The notes below the pieces were generated by a model, which saw nothing but the letters and a program-made list of their open reading frames with translations, was not told the DNA's origin and made no database searches. Source: Eublepharis macularius (Eukaryota; Chordata; Lepidosauria; Squamata; Eublepharidae). From it: 64,000 bases of DNA. Of the stretch, positions 1-11,145 are shown piece after piece. Every line of letters starts with the position of its first letter. The stretch's first letter is position 1. Location of the stretch: positions 90,100,501-90,164,500 of the forward strand of contig NC_072800.1 of NCBI RefSeq assembly GCF_028583425.1. The letters run 5' to 3'. Made by a program: the position numbers and the translations under genes.

Positions 1-269
1 GCTTTTAAAATCTTTTAGATGGTCAACATTTTGGTTGCAAAGATACTGGCCTTTTCAGCTGAGTGCCTCTGAGCATATAAAGAATGCTTTTCCTTTGGTC
101 AGAGGCAATATCCTTGTGGCACCCAGAAATTGGGTGTTATGCACAGAATATGGGTCTTGGACCAGTTTACCCCCTCTAGGGTGGGGGTAACCCCATGTAA
201 GTTAGCAGAATAGCCAGCAATCATTTGATGGGTAGGGAAGAGGGGGAGAGAAGGCCCTGGCAGTGAATG

Positions 270-470
270 GTAGAAAATTCAGAGTGGCTCCTTCACACCA
301 TGCATAATTGACTGATGGAACTCATTGCCACAAGATGTTGTGCTGACAACCAACTTTTTAAAAAAGAGGTCTCCCCAAAAAGGCTGGCCAACTCTATTCA
401 CTGCATTAAGTTGATTAAACCTATAAAGGCCGCATCACATGCCTTGCTTGGGAATTTCTGCAGGTTATCT
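270..470 (+). repeat. CR1-like LINE 3' fragment
   Basis: Diverged fragment resembling the stretch typical of reptile CR1 3' regions (failure to find wild-type size of insert; cacaccatgcataattgact, then gaactcattgccacaagat). The same stretch recurs at 3085-3270 and 33240-33520. Confidence 0.45.
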
Positions 471-484
471 GGCTGACCCCAATG

Positions 485-686
485 GGTAGGTTGCCAGCTT
501 CAGGTTGGGACATTCCTACAGGTTTGGGGGTGGAGCCTGGGAAGGGTGGAGTTTGTAGAGGGGAGGAACCTCAACAGGGTATAATGCTATAGAGTCCACC
601 TTTTCCCTAGGAGATCTCTGTAGTCTTGAGATCAGTGGTAATTCCAGGAGATCTGCAGGCCCAACCTGGAAGTTGGCACCCCTACC
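485..686 (+). mobile_element. hAT-like MITE, TAGGGTTGCCA family, diverged
   Basis: It starts TAGGTTGCCAG and ends TTGGCACCCCTA. The interior has the family hallmark (gggaaggtggagtttg, then gaattcc and ggagatct) although it is diverged. No target duplication is readable. Confidence 0.55.
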
Positions 687-909
687 AGCTGAAGCTGTTT
701 GACTAAATGGGACCAATCCTGAAAGACTAGCTTTCCTTGAGATGTCGCTGAGCAAGTGGCTCAGTGCTTAACATTACGCTGTCTTCCTGTAACAGTTATC
801 CCGGCTAACAGGCATCATTTGAATAAATGAAAACCCTTGCATTCCTGCAGTGTTTGTTTTCCTCCTGCAAATGCCAGTGAGCCTAACCAAAGCATCAACT
901 GTGCCTCAC

Positions 910-1056
910 CTCCAGACATCATTGAGCTCCGTGGGCACCAGTTCTCCCGACTCTGTCTCGACAGTGGCAAACCCCCCAATGAGATAGAGGGTGCCGGCCA
1001 GGCTGACCAGACTGACGGAGCTGCGTTCCTGGGGAAATTCGGTGAAGTCTTCCCAT
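910..1056 (-). CDS. KLHL40: KLHL40 coding exon 5 (Kelch)
   Basis: Residues 535-583, [19 protein letters not shown] through [11 protein letters not shown] plus two bases. Acceptor gcgtcag, donor gtgagg, 147 nt. The next exon should begin with the third base of an Arg codon and carry the C-terminal tail; it lies outside the window. Confidence 0.95.
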
Positions 1057-3296
1057 CTGACGCAACAGAAAAGAACAGAAGTGTTAGGAGAGAAGAACTT
1101 TCGGTGTACCAAACAAAAATTGTGAACGCGCATGGAATTTGTGCATGATTTTCCAAAGAAAAGTCTTTTGGCCTCTTACCGATTAATTGTAGAACAAGCT
1201 GTTCATCTTAAGAAAGTTTGTTACAATAAAACAGGTCGCAGTTCAAGCACCACAGGGCTTTCTTTACACTAAGCTAAAATGACCTTCCGGCTGTAATATA
1301 TTAGACCGAATTATTGCTCAAATCCACAGCCTCAGCTTTGGGCAGGTAACTCTGCAGGCTGCTCTACTTTGAATAGATGAGTTTGGAACATTCAGAAACT
1401 TTTGAGGCAGAGATGCCAATGAATGAACTGTTCTTAGAAGAGAATGCCTGTTATGTCTCTGTATGAGTTCTGGGCTTGTCTCTTCTCAACCAGGAAGCCC
1501 TCCCAGAGCAGCGGCTTATTCAGAAATACAAGCTGGCTGCCTTAAGGGGGAAGAGAGTGAATCATTTGAGCTTTGCATTCTCATTTGGCGGGTGGCCAGC
1601 AGTAAGACCTCTATTGCTGTGTAAGCGTAGCAAGTGCGGTCTGCCTCTGTATATCAACAGGCTCTAAGATAGGGTTGCCAGCTCAGAGTTGGGAAATTCC
1701 TGGAGATCTGGGGTGTGAAACCTGGAGAAAGTGGAATTTGGAGAGGGAAAGGACCTTGGCATGGCATAATTCCATAGAGTCCACCCCCCAAATTAGCCAT
1801 TTTCTCCAGGTGAACTGATCTCTGTGGCCTGGAGACCAGCTGTAATTCCAGGAGATCTGCAGCCACTACCTTGAGGCTGGCAACCCTACTCTAAGAATAG
1901 GCCAGGAGTAATTTCAGAATGGAGCCCAGTGGGCCAATTCATCTTCCAAAACCTTCGGAGATGTCTATCCAGTACTGCAAAAATTGGTGCGCGGCTAACA
2001 AGGGATTCTAGCCTAACTGGAAGAATAGCATAGAATCCAGATACATCTCAGCGCTTGGAAGGATCCTTGATGTCATCTAGTCCTAACCCTCTGATCAATG
2101 CAGGAAATTCAAAGTCAAGAGCATTCCCACATGGCTGCCTTGTCTCTGTCCTACTGAGGGGCACACCCTTCCCCTCCCCTCCCTGTAACTCAAAGCGCTA
2201 ATAACATTAGGATGTTTCTCCTAACGTTCAGCTGAAATCCACCTGCCTGTAATTTGTCCATTAGATCTAGTTTTGCCATTTGGCACAGCTAAAGACCGCC
2301 CCACTGGTGCCTCTATGGAAGGCAAGCTTTCCATGTTCTTCCCCTAGATCTTCCTTACACAAGGCAGGCACTGCCACAAAAGACATACCGGTTGGCTGCG
2401 ATGTCGTAAACTTCCACAGAGTTGGTCAAACCGGAGTCGGTCACACCGGCCGCCACGTAAATTTTGCCGTTGTGTATGGTGGCCCCGAAGAGCGAACGGG
2501 CCGTCTTCATTGGTGCCAACTCCTTCCATTCGAACTTGCTGAAGTTGTAGACGCTCAAATTGTTTAGGCACTTCCTGCGATAGAATTAGATGGGGGGGGG
2601 AGGGATTTTAGGCTCAATGGAGGTGCAAAAAGTTCTCCTGTATGCCACTGGGCAGAGGGTAGGTGATTCAATTCGTTTTTAGGTAATGGTAATTAGATGC
2701 AAAATAATAAAGAGTCCAGTAGGACCTTTAAGACTAACCAACTTTCTTGTAGCATAAGCTTTCAAGAACCACAGCTCTCTTCATCAGATGCATCATACAT
2801 CTGATGAGGAGAGCTGTGGCTCTTGAAAGCTTATGCTACAATAAAGTTGGTTAAAGGTGCTATTGGACTCTTTACTATTTTTCAACTACAGACTAACACA
2901 GCTAACTCCTCTGGTAATTAGTTGTCCTGTTTTAGATTGATAGCTTGCTGCTTTGGGCCCTGCCTGAGAAAGAGGTGGGCTAGAAATGGCGTAAATGAAG
3001 AAATAAAATGTCTTCCCCCACAACCTTTCTAACAACACCAACCCTTCATGTGTGTCCCATGTGTGCCTCTTCCTCAACCATAGACAAAAGGAAGGACTGT
3101 TTCACACAATGAACAGCTGACTTGTGGGACTCACTGCCACAAGATATAGTGGTAGCCACTGGTTTATGTGGATTTTATGCAGGCTGAAGGAGGATAAGTC
3201 TATTGTTGGTGGTTAGCCTCCTCTGATTCTCAGATGCTGGGGAGGAATCAACAGGTAAGGGCTGTTCTGGTTGGGCCCTGCTTGCTTCCCTGTACT

Positions 3297-3330
<34 letters not shown>

Positions 3331-6300
3331 ATGTCATTTATAGTCCGCCTTTCTCACTGAGACTCGAGGCAGATTACATAGGGCCAAGACAAGTGACGAA
3401 TGACACTTGAACGGCAAGTGGATTGAGTGGAGAGCAAGTGGAGGGCAAGTGAACAGGGAGGAATACACTTGCCATTCAAGTGTCATTCGTCACTTGTAGT
3501 TTGGCCCATAGTGTGAGATTAGTACAGTCAATTTCAAGGACATTTCCATAAGCAATGCCATAGGGTAAATAAATGCAAGTTTACAAAGACGTGGCATTAG
3601 CAAGAATTCAATGCAGAGTTGAAGAAACGCTGAAACAGAACATAAGCAATTCTAGGGCTGACATTAGACCACATGAAGCACAGGTTGCTCATAGGAGCAC
3701 ATATTTAAAACAACCAGGGCTTTTTTTCAGCTGGAACGCTGGGGAACGGAGTTCCGGAACCTCTTGAAAATGGTCACATGGCTGGTGGCCCCGCCCCCTG
3801 ATCTCCAGACAGAGGGGAGTTTAGATTGCCCTCCACGCCACTGAGTGGCGCAGAGGGCAATCTAAACTCCCCTCTGTCTGGAGATCAGGGGGCGGGGCCA
3901 CCAGCCATGTGACCGTTTTCTCTGAGGGCAACCCACTGAGTTCCACCACCTCTTTCCCCAGAAAAAAAGCCCTGAATACAACAGTACATAAGGCAACACA
4001 GTGGTGAAGTCTATGGTCCTTAACTCATTAGCGAAGGATCTGAGAACCCCTCCCTACAACACAAAAGCCTTTTTGAATAACATGACTAGCTCTGGTTGCT
4101 GGACTAGATGAACTATTGATTTGATCCAGCATGGCTACCCTTATGTTCTTGTTCAGTCAGTGGCTCCTTCTGTGAGACATTTGCATGGCTAATGAAAGTG
4201 CATTTTGGAATTTTCGTGGTCCAGATGGCTATTTAGTTTATGGAGGGTGGCCAGCCACGACTTCCTTTCTGTCCTTTCTGTCCAGCCAGGCAGTTTGCTC
4301 TCCCTTCCTCGAGTTTTAGGGAGGATCTGCGTGGAGGCAAGGGAGAAAGGTTGTTCTTTTCAACACTCCTCCTATTGAAATAGTCAAGAGTCCAGTAGCA
4401 CCTTTAAAACTAACCAACTTTATTGTAAGCTTTCGAGCACCACAGGTCTCTTTGTCAGATAGCTTTTGAGAGCCACAGCTGACAATGCATCTGATGAAGA
4501 GAGTTGTGGTTCTCAGAAGCTTACGCTACAATCAAGTTGGTTAGTCTTAAAGGTGCTACTGGACTCTTGACTGTTTTGTAACTACAGAATAACACGGCTA
4601 AGTCCTCTGGATCTATCCTCATGTTGAGTACACCATGGAGAGTAATGCTGTAGTCTTTCTTACTTATCGTTTCCTTTGCCTCCTATGATGTAGATGAGGT
4701 TGTTGTGGGATACCACGCTGTGGCCGTAGACTGCGTAAGGGAGGGGGTCTGCTTCGCCCCATTTGAAGGACCTGTTGGGAAAAGAGCAGTGAACTTTCGA
4801 CACAGGTAAGCTACATACACTCGTACCACTTTTCTGGGCAGCCAGCAAGCCCACTGTTACCTTGGCTTTCATGACCCTCTGCTTCCCCACCTCCCCACAA
4901 GATGTCACATTCACCCCCTCCCCAAACCATTTATACCCTGTGCACCAGGGAAATATTCAACCGTGGGCATTTCCCCATTCGTGGACCCTGTACGAGCTTT
5001 TTTCCTGTGCCTCGCCACAAATTCCTTCTGCTTTCCTTCATAGCAACAGCGCAGAGCAACCACTATATCAAGATTCTGTGACTCAGTCATCACTCATAAT
5101 GTTTATGAACATTCCGTTGCTGTCTCTCTTAAGGGCAGATTCACACACATCCTTCAGAAGAAGTGAACTCTTCAGGTAGACTTTGGACTGAATCAATATT
5201 GCTTGGGGAGACATTTGTTTGCAATTCTGGAAAGCAAAAATTGAGTTGCTGCTCCTGTCCTGACCCACAGCTTTGCTGCAGCCTAGAGTCATGAATAGAT
5301 CTTCCATCTCAGCACGAGCATAGAGTTTACAGTGATTCCTAGAGTTACCCTTTGTCACTTCCAGGTTGTACCCAGATATGATGTAGCAGCAACATTTTTG
5401 ACATTTGCATAATTTCTCTTCTGATGTCTGTACAATCTGAAACCCTCCATTTGCCCCCATTGTGTTCTAGGGTAGCCAACCTCCAGGTAAAGCCTTGGCA
5501 ATCTCCCAGAATTACAGCTATTTTCAGACTACAGAGATCAGTTCCCCTGGAAAAAATGGCTGCTTGAGGGGGAGGGGTTGATGGCATTATCCCTCCACCC
5601 TCCCCAGTCTCCACCCCCAAATCTCCAGGAATTTCCCAACCTGGAGTTGGCAATCCTATCCTGGCAGTTTGCACTTACAGTCTATCATAGCACATGACGG
5701 AGTCTAGCGTCTGCTCTCCCTCTTTCAGCTCTTTCCCTCCTATCACGAAGATGGAGTTTTCTGCCTCGCCAAGGCCAAACAGGCAGCGTGGGGAGGGCAG
5801 AGGGGGCATGCCCAGCCAGTCCGAATCCAGGTGGTCATACTGCGGAGAAGAAGAAGACAGTCACTGCCCAAGCCACGTCATCAAGAAAGGTTGCAAAAAA
5901 AATAGAAAAGAAATCCTCATAGATTATTGCTCGGCTGTCCTCAAGCAGATCTTCTAAAGTGCATATAGAGTGCCTATCCCTAGAGATTGTTAACAGATGG
6001 CATCTGTTGGGGAAAGGACCTTAATGAAACATCACAGTTCTCTTACCCAGAATGTGCTCTCAGATGGAATTCATTACTGCACGTAGCTGGCAAACACTTA
6101 AAAAGGAAAATGCAGGATATATTGGAACGGTACCCAAAGGATCCCTAATCTATGCTCTGCTGCTTTAGTGGTTATTTGTTTACATGACTGGTAAACTGCC
6201 TCCTACTGTAAGGGTCTCAAGTAGAGATGGGCAAGAACCGAAATACGAACCAAAGTTCGTGACGAACCAGGCCGGTTTGTGGTTCGTTAACCAGTGGTTC

Positions 6301-9300
6301 GTCAGATCCCATTTCTGATGAACCTCCACAAACTTTTAGGCTGGTTCGTTTGGTTCCTTTTTTGGTTCATCACTGCAGACAGCCTGGCGCCAATCAATCA
6401 GTTTCCTAGGCAACAGTGTAATCTAAAACGGCTCTCCAAGGTCTCAGGTAGAGGTAGGGCTGCCAGCTTCCAGCCCACAATCTTCCAGAAGTACAACTGA
6501 TTTCCAGACAACAGGGATCAGTTCCCCTGGAGAAATGGGCTCCTTTGGAGGGTGGAGTCTATGGAGGTCCCTCTCCCTCCTAAACCACACCCTTCCCAGG
6601 CTCCACCCTCAAAAAGCCCAGGAAGTGCACATACCAGAGCTGGCAACCGTAGGTAGAGGTCTTTCACATCACCTATCACTGGGAGATGCTGGCTACTGAG
6701 CCTGGGACCTTCCACGTGCAAAGCAGTTGCTCTGCCACCATTAAAGGAATAAAAGCAGCAGCAGTAAAATTTAAAATCAACAAGATATACAGTGGTGGTG
6801 GTGGAGGAAAGTGCCCTCAAGGCATAGCTGACTTATGGAGACCCCTAGTGGGGTTTTCATGGCAAGAGACTAACAGAGGTGGTTTGCCATTGCCTGCCTC
6901 TGCAACCTTGGTCTTTGTTGGAGGTCTCCCATCCAATTAGTAACCAAGGCCGACCCTGCTTAGCTTCTAAGTTCTGATGAGATCAGGCTCATCTGGGCTA
7001 TCCAGGTCAAGGTAAGGTATAATGTAGCAGCAAAAAAAATGTAGCATATATTTTGAGCAAGCAAACAGAAGCAGACCCCCTGTGAATAAATCCAGAGGAG
7101 CTAGTCATGTTAGTCCAGTAGCACCTTTAAGATTGACCAACTTTATTGTAGCATAAGCTTTTGAGAACCACAGCTCTCTTAGTCAGATGCATCGACAGGT
7201 TTTGAGAACCACTGCTCTCATTGTCAGATGCATCTGATGAAGAGAGCTGTGGCTCTCAAAAGCTTATGCTACAATAAAGTTGGTTAGTCTTAAAGGTGCT
7301 ACTGGACTATTTGCTATTTTCCTACGAATAAAAAAACCCTAATTGTTAAAAACCTGGGACAACATCTTTATCCGCTATCTATTGGTAGAGCAGCTTTCAG
7401 AATAGAAATGAGATAAAGAACATGCACAAGTTACAAGGTCAAAACCCACTTTATGTATCGGTGCCGAGAAGCCACGGGTCGAATGTCAGCTCACTCATCA
7501 GCTCATTATGTAGTCATGGGCCGGCCTTGCTCTCAGCCTGAGCCCTCAGCCTACAATATGGAGGATGGTAATACTGCACTACTTTGCAAGGTTGTTGTAA
7601 GGATTAATGGACAAAAATGTGCAAAGGGTTTTGAGTGCTCTGGATGGCTACACATGCTAGTATGAATAATAAGAACTCTTATATTAGTGACTAACACAGT
7701 TGGAGAGTTAGGCCTGCTGTATCCATCCAGACAAATGGGTCTGCCTAATTTATTTTAAAAGTTTCAATGCCACCTTTCTACCCAAACAGGGTCCCCAAGG
7801 TATCCTAGCTTTATGACATTGAACAGTAGCCAATGACATGCCTCTGAGAAGGTTACAGGCAAGATATGTTGCTAACAATCCCCTCTGTTGTTAGCCTCAA
7901 GCATATTAATGAGCATCTTAAACATTAAGACTGATAGAAATTGGGCTAATAGAGGGGGAAAGTGATGAAGACATCCAAATAATTTGTATTTCTTAAATCT
8001 CTGAAGCCAATGATGACCTTATATGTCTGAATCCAGGATGCTAAGACAAATGACAGAGAAGCATCACCCAGGCCTGATTCCAGGGATTTTGTCAAACCAG
8101 GTTGCTGTCTTGACTACCACCAGAAACTAGGTCTAAGCCAACCCTTGTGGTAGGGTTACTCTGGGTTGGGAAATAACTGGAGATTTTTGGGGAGGAGCCA
8201 GGGAAGGGTGGGGTTTGGCAAGAGGAGGGGCTGGAGCTCAGAAGGGTATAATGCCATACACCCCACCCTCCACGTCTGCCATTTTCTCCAGGGGAACTGG
8301 TCTCTGTTGCCTGGAGATCAGTTGTAATTCTGTGAGATCTCTAGCCCTACCTGGAGGCTGGCAACCCTATCTCGTGGCAGTGCCTCAGGGGCCAGGCCTT
8401 GGCTTGGGCCTGACAAGTGGCAGCCCAGGAAGCAAATCCTGTTGTCACCCATGCTGTCAATAGCCAGAAGCAAGCTGAACCACAGTGGCAGATCAGCTGC
8501 TGCCTCCTTGGGCTGCCCCTGGAAACTGACCCTGGTACCATCACCATCATACTTAGCTTGTGAGTTTCTCAGGGGTATCTGGCTGGAGACACAATGCTGG
8601 GCTTGCCGGACCCTTCATCTGAGCCCCCTGCCCCCTATCAAGACAATTCTTAGGTTCTTCAAAAAATCTATAACTGCCTTTCTCAAGTGTAGACAGCTTT
8701 GCAATTCAAGGCCAATATGCGTGTCTGAAATCGAGTCAAGCCGGTTTAATTGACCTACACCTAAACCCAACCCAGTCAACAATAAAATCAAGCTGACTCT
8801 CTGCTCCAAGAGGAAGCGTGTTTATCTTTTTTGCCCAGAAGCCAAAATCTGCATATTGTTTCCAGCTCAAGGGCAGAAAATTTATCCAATACCTGCAAGA
8901 AATAGGAGTTCATGGGATCCTCTTTATTGTCCTCATTGTAGTAAAGTCCACCTGCTATGAAAACCTGATTCTCCCGGGTGACCAGGCTGACATGATTCTT
9001 TGGGATCTGTGACGAGACGGAGGCAAAGTAGCATTCATTCGCCCCGGGATCATAAGCCACTGCCCCTGAGTCACTGATCATGAAAATGAGGTCTTGAAGG
9101 AACATCCCAAAACGCATCGTATCATTTAAGATCCCCGGAAGGACGTCCTCTTCCTCTTTGTCATCCCCCTCCTCAACTCCTCCATTTATGATGTTGTCCC
9201 CTGTTTTTTTCTCCTTCTTTTTCTTCCCAGTTGTCTTCTTCACCACTGTGAATTTCCCCTCGTGAGAATCTTTCACCATCTGGATCTTCTTCAGAAGTTC

Positions 9301-10041
9301 AGGGCTGGACTTAACCAAGGCATGCTTCTCCACGTGATTCTTGAGGTAATCCTTGTCCATGAGACGGAAGCGGATGCTCTCAAAGACCACCGGAAGGGCC
9401 TGGGCCCGGCTCTCACGATCCTTAGCTACGGCCCACTTCATCACCACCTCAAAGACGGACTCCTCTTTCTCAATGTTAAGAGAATCACTGGAGATGATAG
9501 CGATGAGCTCATCGGCAGAGAACTGGTAGAACTCCTCATCCCGGGAGATCAGAGCAAACTGGTGGCAGATGAAATCCCTGGCTGCCACTGCCAGACGGGC
9601 ACAATCCAGCATCAATCCGAGCCTGAAAATGGCCAGGCAATTACTGAGGCAAAGTCTCTTCTGGAGGAAGGAGACGCAGACTGTAAAAATGGAAGGGATC
9701 TGGAACATGTTGGCTACAGAGAAAATGTCTTGGACGTTCTGCTCGGTGATCTCCAACTCTGATGTGTAGATATAGTGGAGAATCTTGCCCATGACTTCGG
9801 GGTCAACATCTTCCAAGCTGACCTCCCTCTTCTTGCTTTCCTCCCCTTCCGAGAGAAACATGGCCCTGAAATAAGGGCTGCAAGCAGCAAGCACCAGCTG
9901 GTGGCACGGGAATTCTTTCCCCTTGACTTTCAAGACACAGTCAAGGAACTTGTTATGATCGAGTAGGTCCTTCAGCCCGTCCTGCAGGAGGGTTTGCTGG
10001 TAGAGACGGGATTCCTCAGCTTGGTCAAAAGGCAAAGCCAT
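910..10041 (-). CDS. KLHL40: Kelch-like protein 40, five of six expected coding exons
   Basis: KLHL40 is a striated-muscle BTB-BACK-Kelch protein, known as a CUL3-adaptor relative that stabilises nebulin and leiomodin-3 on thin filaments. Five coding exons are visible: 10041-8893, 5839-5679, 4771-4664, 2574-2389 and 1056-910. Each ends in GT and starts after AG, and phases agree throughout, giving 583 residues. BTB covers about residues 20-125, BACK about 130-240, then a Lys/Glu-rich linker (about 270-306) and Kelch repeats from about 340. It matches KLHL40 better than KLHL41, for example [10 protein letters not shown] at the start and [20 protein letters not shown] before the Kelch domain. 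The mammalian protein is about 620 residues, so the last exon (about 38 codons) should lie left of position 1; I did not find it in 1-905. The start is the Met at 10041 and not the in-frame Met five codons upstream, because MAL... aligns with the family. Confidence 0.96.
1670..1888 (+). mobile_element. hAT-like MITE, TAGGGTTGCCA family, with 8-bp duplication
   Basis: TIRs TAGGGTTGCCA and TGGCAACCCTA bound a 219-bp non-coding element. It is flanked by an exact 8-bp duplication CTCTAAGA at 1662-1669 and 1889-1896, the length typical of hAT transposases. It lies in KLHL40 intron 4. Confidence 0.75.
2389..2574 (-). CDS. KLHL40: KLHL40 coding exon 4 (Kelch)
   Basis: Residues 473-534, [20 protein letters not shown] through EVYDIAANR. 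Acceptor tcgcag, donor gtatgt, 186 nt. It contains [19 protein letters not shown], close to mammalian KLHL40. Confidence 0.95.
2697..2912. mobile_element. foldback element, AGCATAAGCTTT family
   Basis: Two inverted arms (agagtccagtag...agcataagctttc and its reverse complement) meet near 2795. A one-sided tail follows, ending gctaactcctct. An exact 9-bp duplication GGTAATTAG flanks it at 2688-2696 and 2913-2921. Confidence 0.7.
3085..3270 (+). repeat. CR1-like LINE 3' fragment
   Basis: Shares the same block of wording with 270-470 (gactcactgccacaagatat, then a wider CR1-like 3' region). Partial and diverged. Confidence 0.45.
3296..3332. repeat. (ATC)n microsatellite
   Basis: About eleven perfect ATC/TCA units. 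Confidence 0.95.
3333..3690 (-). repeat. LINE 3'-end-like interspersed repeat, interrupted by a MITE
   Basis: Antisense copy of a repeat whose end reads ttgagtctcagtgagaaagg on the other strand. Related copies lie at 20230-20498, 52585-52760 and 56125-56360. It is split at 3381-3507 by a GAGCC-family foldback element. Confidence 0.5.
3381..3507. mobile_element. foldback MITE, GAGCCAAGC family, 3-bp duplication ATA
   Basis: TIRs GGGCCAAGACAAGTGACG and CACTTGTAGTTTGGCCC with a palindromic interior (cacttgaacggcaagt and its inverse). ATA is duplicated at 3378-3380 and 3508-3510. The host repeat without the insertion is seen near 56180 as attacatagtgtaagatt, which confirms the boundaries. Confidence 0.8.
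3715..3974. mobile_element. hAT-like foldback MITE, CAGGGCTTTTTTTC family
   Basis: It begins CAGGGCTTTTTTTCAGC and ends CAGAAAAAAAGCCCTG. The core is a long near-perfect palindrome (ggccccgccccctgatctcc and inverse). Flanks AAAACAAC and AATACAAC differ at one of 8 positions, fitting an aged hAT duplication. Confidence 0.75.
4381..4612. mobile_element. foldback element, AGCATAAGCTTT family
   Basis: Inverted arms around 4470-4490 and a one-sided tail ending ggctaagtcctctgga. It lies in KLHL40 intron 3. The target duplication is not clear. Confidence 0.65.
4664..4771 (-). CDS. KLHL40: KLHL40 coding exon 3 (Kelch)
   Basis: Residues 437-472, [20 protein letters not shown] through IIGGKGNDK. Acceptor aacag, donor gtaaga, 108 nt. 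The GG doublet and preceding hydrophobic strand are typical of a Kelch blade. Confidence 0.95.
   Translation of the reverse strand, partial: VLQMGRSRPPPLRSLRPQRGIPQQPHLHHRRQRKR
5468..5658 (-). mobile_element. hAT-like MITE, TAGGGTTGCCA family
   Basis: Antisense copy: TAGGGTAGCCA at the left and TGGCAATCCTA at the right, with the family interior. It ends 20 bases from the 3' edge of KLHL40 exon 2. Confidence 0.65.
5679..5839 (-). CDS. KLHL40: KLHL40 coding exon 2 (Kelch)
   Basis: Residues 384-436, starting [15 protein letters not shown] and ending CYDRL. Acceptor cag precedes 5839 and donor gtaagt follows 5679. The exon is 161 nt and ends in phase 2, joining a TCC TTC exon to give the continuous DRLSFKW. 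Confidence 0.95.
6223..6436 (+). mobile_element. hAT-like element, TAGAGATGGGCA family, partial
   Basis: It starts TAGAGATGGGCAAGAACCG followed by repeated gaacca/ggttcg words. The 3' terminus is not visible. A fuller copy lies at 42339-43149. Confidence 0.45.
6437..6745 (-). repeat. tRNA-Ala-like SINE, split by a hAT-like MITE
   Basis: On the minus strand it reads as the tRNA-derived family (tgcaaagcagttgctctgcc region, then gtgaaagacctctacctgagacc). Its body is interrupted at 6455-6651. Confidence 0.6.
6455..6651 (-). mobile_element. hAT-like MITE, TAGGGTTGCCA family, with exact 8-bp duplication
   Basis: Ends TAGGGCTGCCA and TGGCAACCGTA. GGTAGAGG is duplicated exactly at 6447-6454 and 6652-6659. 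It is nested in a tRNA-derived SINE. Confidence 0.75.
6795..7013 (-). repeat. 5S rRNA-derived SINE
   Basis: The minus strand contains tctcagaagctaagcagg-like 5S rRNA wording followed by gttagt, ttggatgggagacc and a Bov-B-like tail (gtctccataagtcagct). Possible diverged duplication AAGATATA/AAGGTATA. Confidence 0.8.
7088..7332. mobile_element. foldback element, AGCATAAGCTTT family
   Basis: Complete left end (tccagaggagctagtcatgt) and inverted arms around 7195-7220. Flanked by GAATAAA at both sides (7 bp). Confidence 0.65.
8151..8369 (+). mobile_element. hAT-like MITE, TAGGGTTGCCA family
   Basis: TAGGGTTACTC at the left, TGGCAACCCTA at the right, 219 bp. Flanks CCTTGTGG and TCTCGTGG match at 6 of 8 positions. 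Intron 1 of KLHL40. Confidence 0.7.
8893..10041 (-). CDS. KLHL40: KLHL40 coding exon 1 (BTB, BACK, linker, first Kelch strands)
   Basis: This exon encodes residues 1-383 and ends in phase 0 at CAG before the donor gtattg. The open frame continues past the donor to 8788, but that extension is intronic: homology stops after SYFLQ. The linker after BACK is a run of lysines followed by acidic residues, positioned as in mammalian KLHL40. Confidence 0.96.
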
Positions 10042-10180
10042 GGCAGTTGCTGGCAATTCCCTCGCTCTTGTCTGGTCAGAGCCCCCACGAACCTCTCTTG
10101 TTTCAGAAGGAGCACAAAGAAGATAGCAGTCTGGCCGGTATCGCAGCTGCCTCTATGGCTGGCTTTCTCCAGCAAGAGGG

Positions 10181-10192
10181 TTTTTATATATA
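10181..10192 (-). promoter_or_regulatory. TATA box of KLHL40
   Basis: On the minus strand this reads TATATATAAAAA, about 140 bases upstream of the KLHL40 start codon. That spacing would put transcription start near 10150-10160 with a 5' UTR of about 110 bases in exon 1. A clear TATA box suits a tissue-restricted muscle gene. The start site itself is not shown by the sequence. Confidence 0.6.
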
Positions 10193-10231
10193 GCCTACAG
10201 CGTTACAAAGCTTAGGGAATCCATTCTGGAA

Positions 10232-10256
10232 CATGTGTGTAAGCTGATCACCTTTT
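10232..10256 (-). promoter_or_regulatory. possible muscle regulatory motifs upstream of KLHL40
   Basis: About 40-75 bases upstream of the TATA box lie a CACATG E-box (CANNTG, the class bound by MyoD/myogenin; 10232-10237) and, near 10250, an A/T-rich stretch resembling a degenerate MEF2/SRF site. Such short motifs occur often by chance. They are noted because KLHL40 is known to be muscle-specific. Confidence 0.25.
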
Positions 10257-10727
10257 AATATGACACACTGGCCCATCAGGGAGAGATGGTGGGGGGCTGG
10301 GAGTGAGGGAAAGACAAGGAAGCTTGGGAACAGCTGTAAGGGTAATTCTAGATCTGTGACAGCAGCTTTCCTGATTCACTACGGAGTGGTCTTTGCCGGG
10401 AGGGGCCGTCCCAAAAAAGACTGGTGAGCGAGTGCCTTTGGAACCATATTGGCGAAACAGATTTGTGTTTTGTAGTGAATCAAACAGACAGAGTCGTCCC
10501 TCCGGTCATCCTCAGCAACTGTGGGGTGTTGCTGGCCACGGACACTTCTGCTCCCCTCGTCTAAATCTGGAGGCAAGGCTTAGCATGCTAAAAATATATT
10601 GCAAAGTCAGAGCAGAATAAATAATGAAGAAACACATCTGACATCACTTGTTGTAACAGAAGGAAATCAGTCCGGGTTTCAAAGGCCTCTGATCTTTGCT
10701 TGTCTCTGTGATTTTTTTTCTTCCACG

Positions 10728-11145
10728 GGAGGGGCTGTGGCTCAGCACAAAAGACTCAGCTTTGAATGCAGAAGGTCAGAAGTTCAGTCCTTGGCATCTC
10801 CAGTTAAAACAGACCAGGCATAGGTAATGTGAAAGACTTATACCTGAGGGCCCAGACAGCTGCTGCCAGTCTGACTAGGAAATACTGTTCTTGATGGACC
10901 AATAGTAGGGTTGCCAGCTCCAAGATAAGAAATTCCTAGAGGTTTTGCTGTAGATCCTGAAGACAGTGAGGTTTGGGGAGAGGAGGGACCTCCGTGGGGT
11001 TATAATGTCATATAGTTCACCCTCCAAACCTCCCATGTTTTCCAGGGGAACTGATCTCCGTGGCCTGGAGATTAGTTGTAATTCCAGGAGATCTCCAGCC
11101 ACCACCTAGAAGTTGGCAACCCTAAATGGTCTGACTTGGTGTAAG
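10728..11145 (+). repeat. tRNA-Ala-like SINE, split by a hAT-like MITE
   Basis: Head gggaggggctgtggctcag is a box-A-like tRNA start, then gcagaaggtcagaagttcag (box-B region) and ggcatctccagtt, like a tRNA-Ala gene. The body resumes after the insertion as aatggtctgacttggtgtaa. Confidence 0.65.
10906..11124 (+). mobile_element. hAT-like MITE, TAGGGTTGCCA family, nested in SINE
   Basis: TAGGGTTGCCA to TTGGCAACCCTA, 219 bp. The target duplication is eroded; the SINE consensus around the site reads accaatggtctg. Confidence 0.7.

Noticed and set aside
1-905. Search for the last KLHL40 coding exon
   Set aside because: No minus-strand segment here encodes the expected REIAYAAGAT-like tail; the exon presumably lies beyond the left edge.
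8788-8892. Extension of KLHL40 exon 1 to the next stop
   Set aside because: A good donor follows SYFLQ, and homology resumes only at 5839; the extension is intron.
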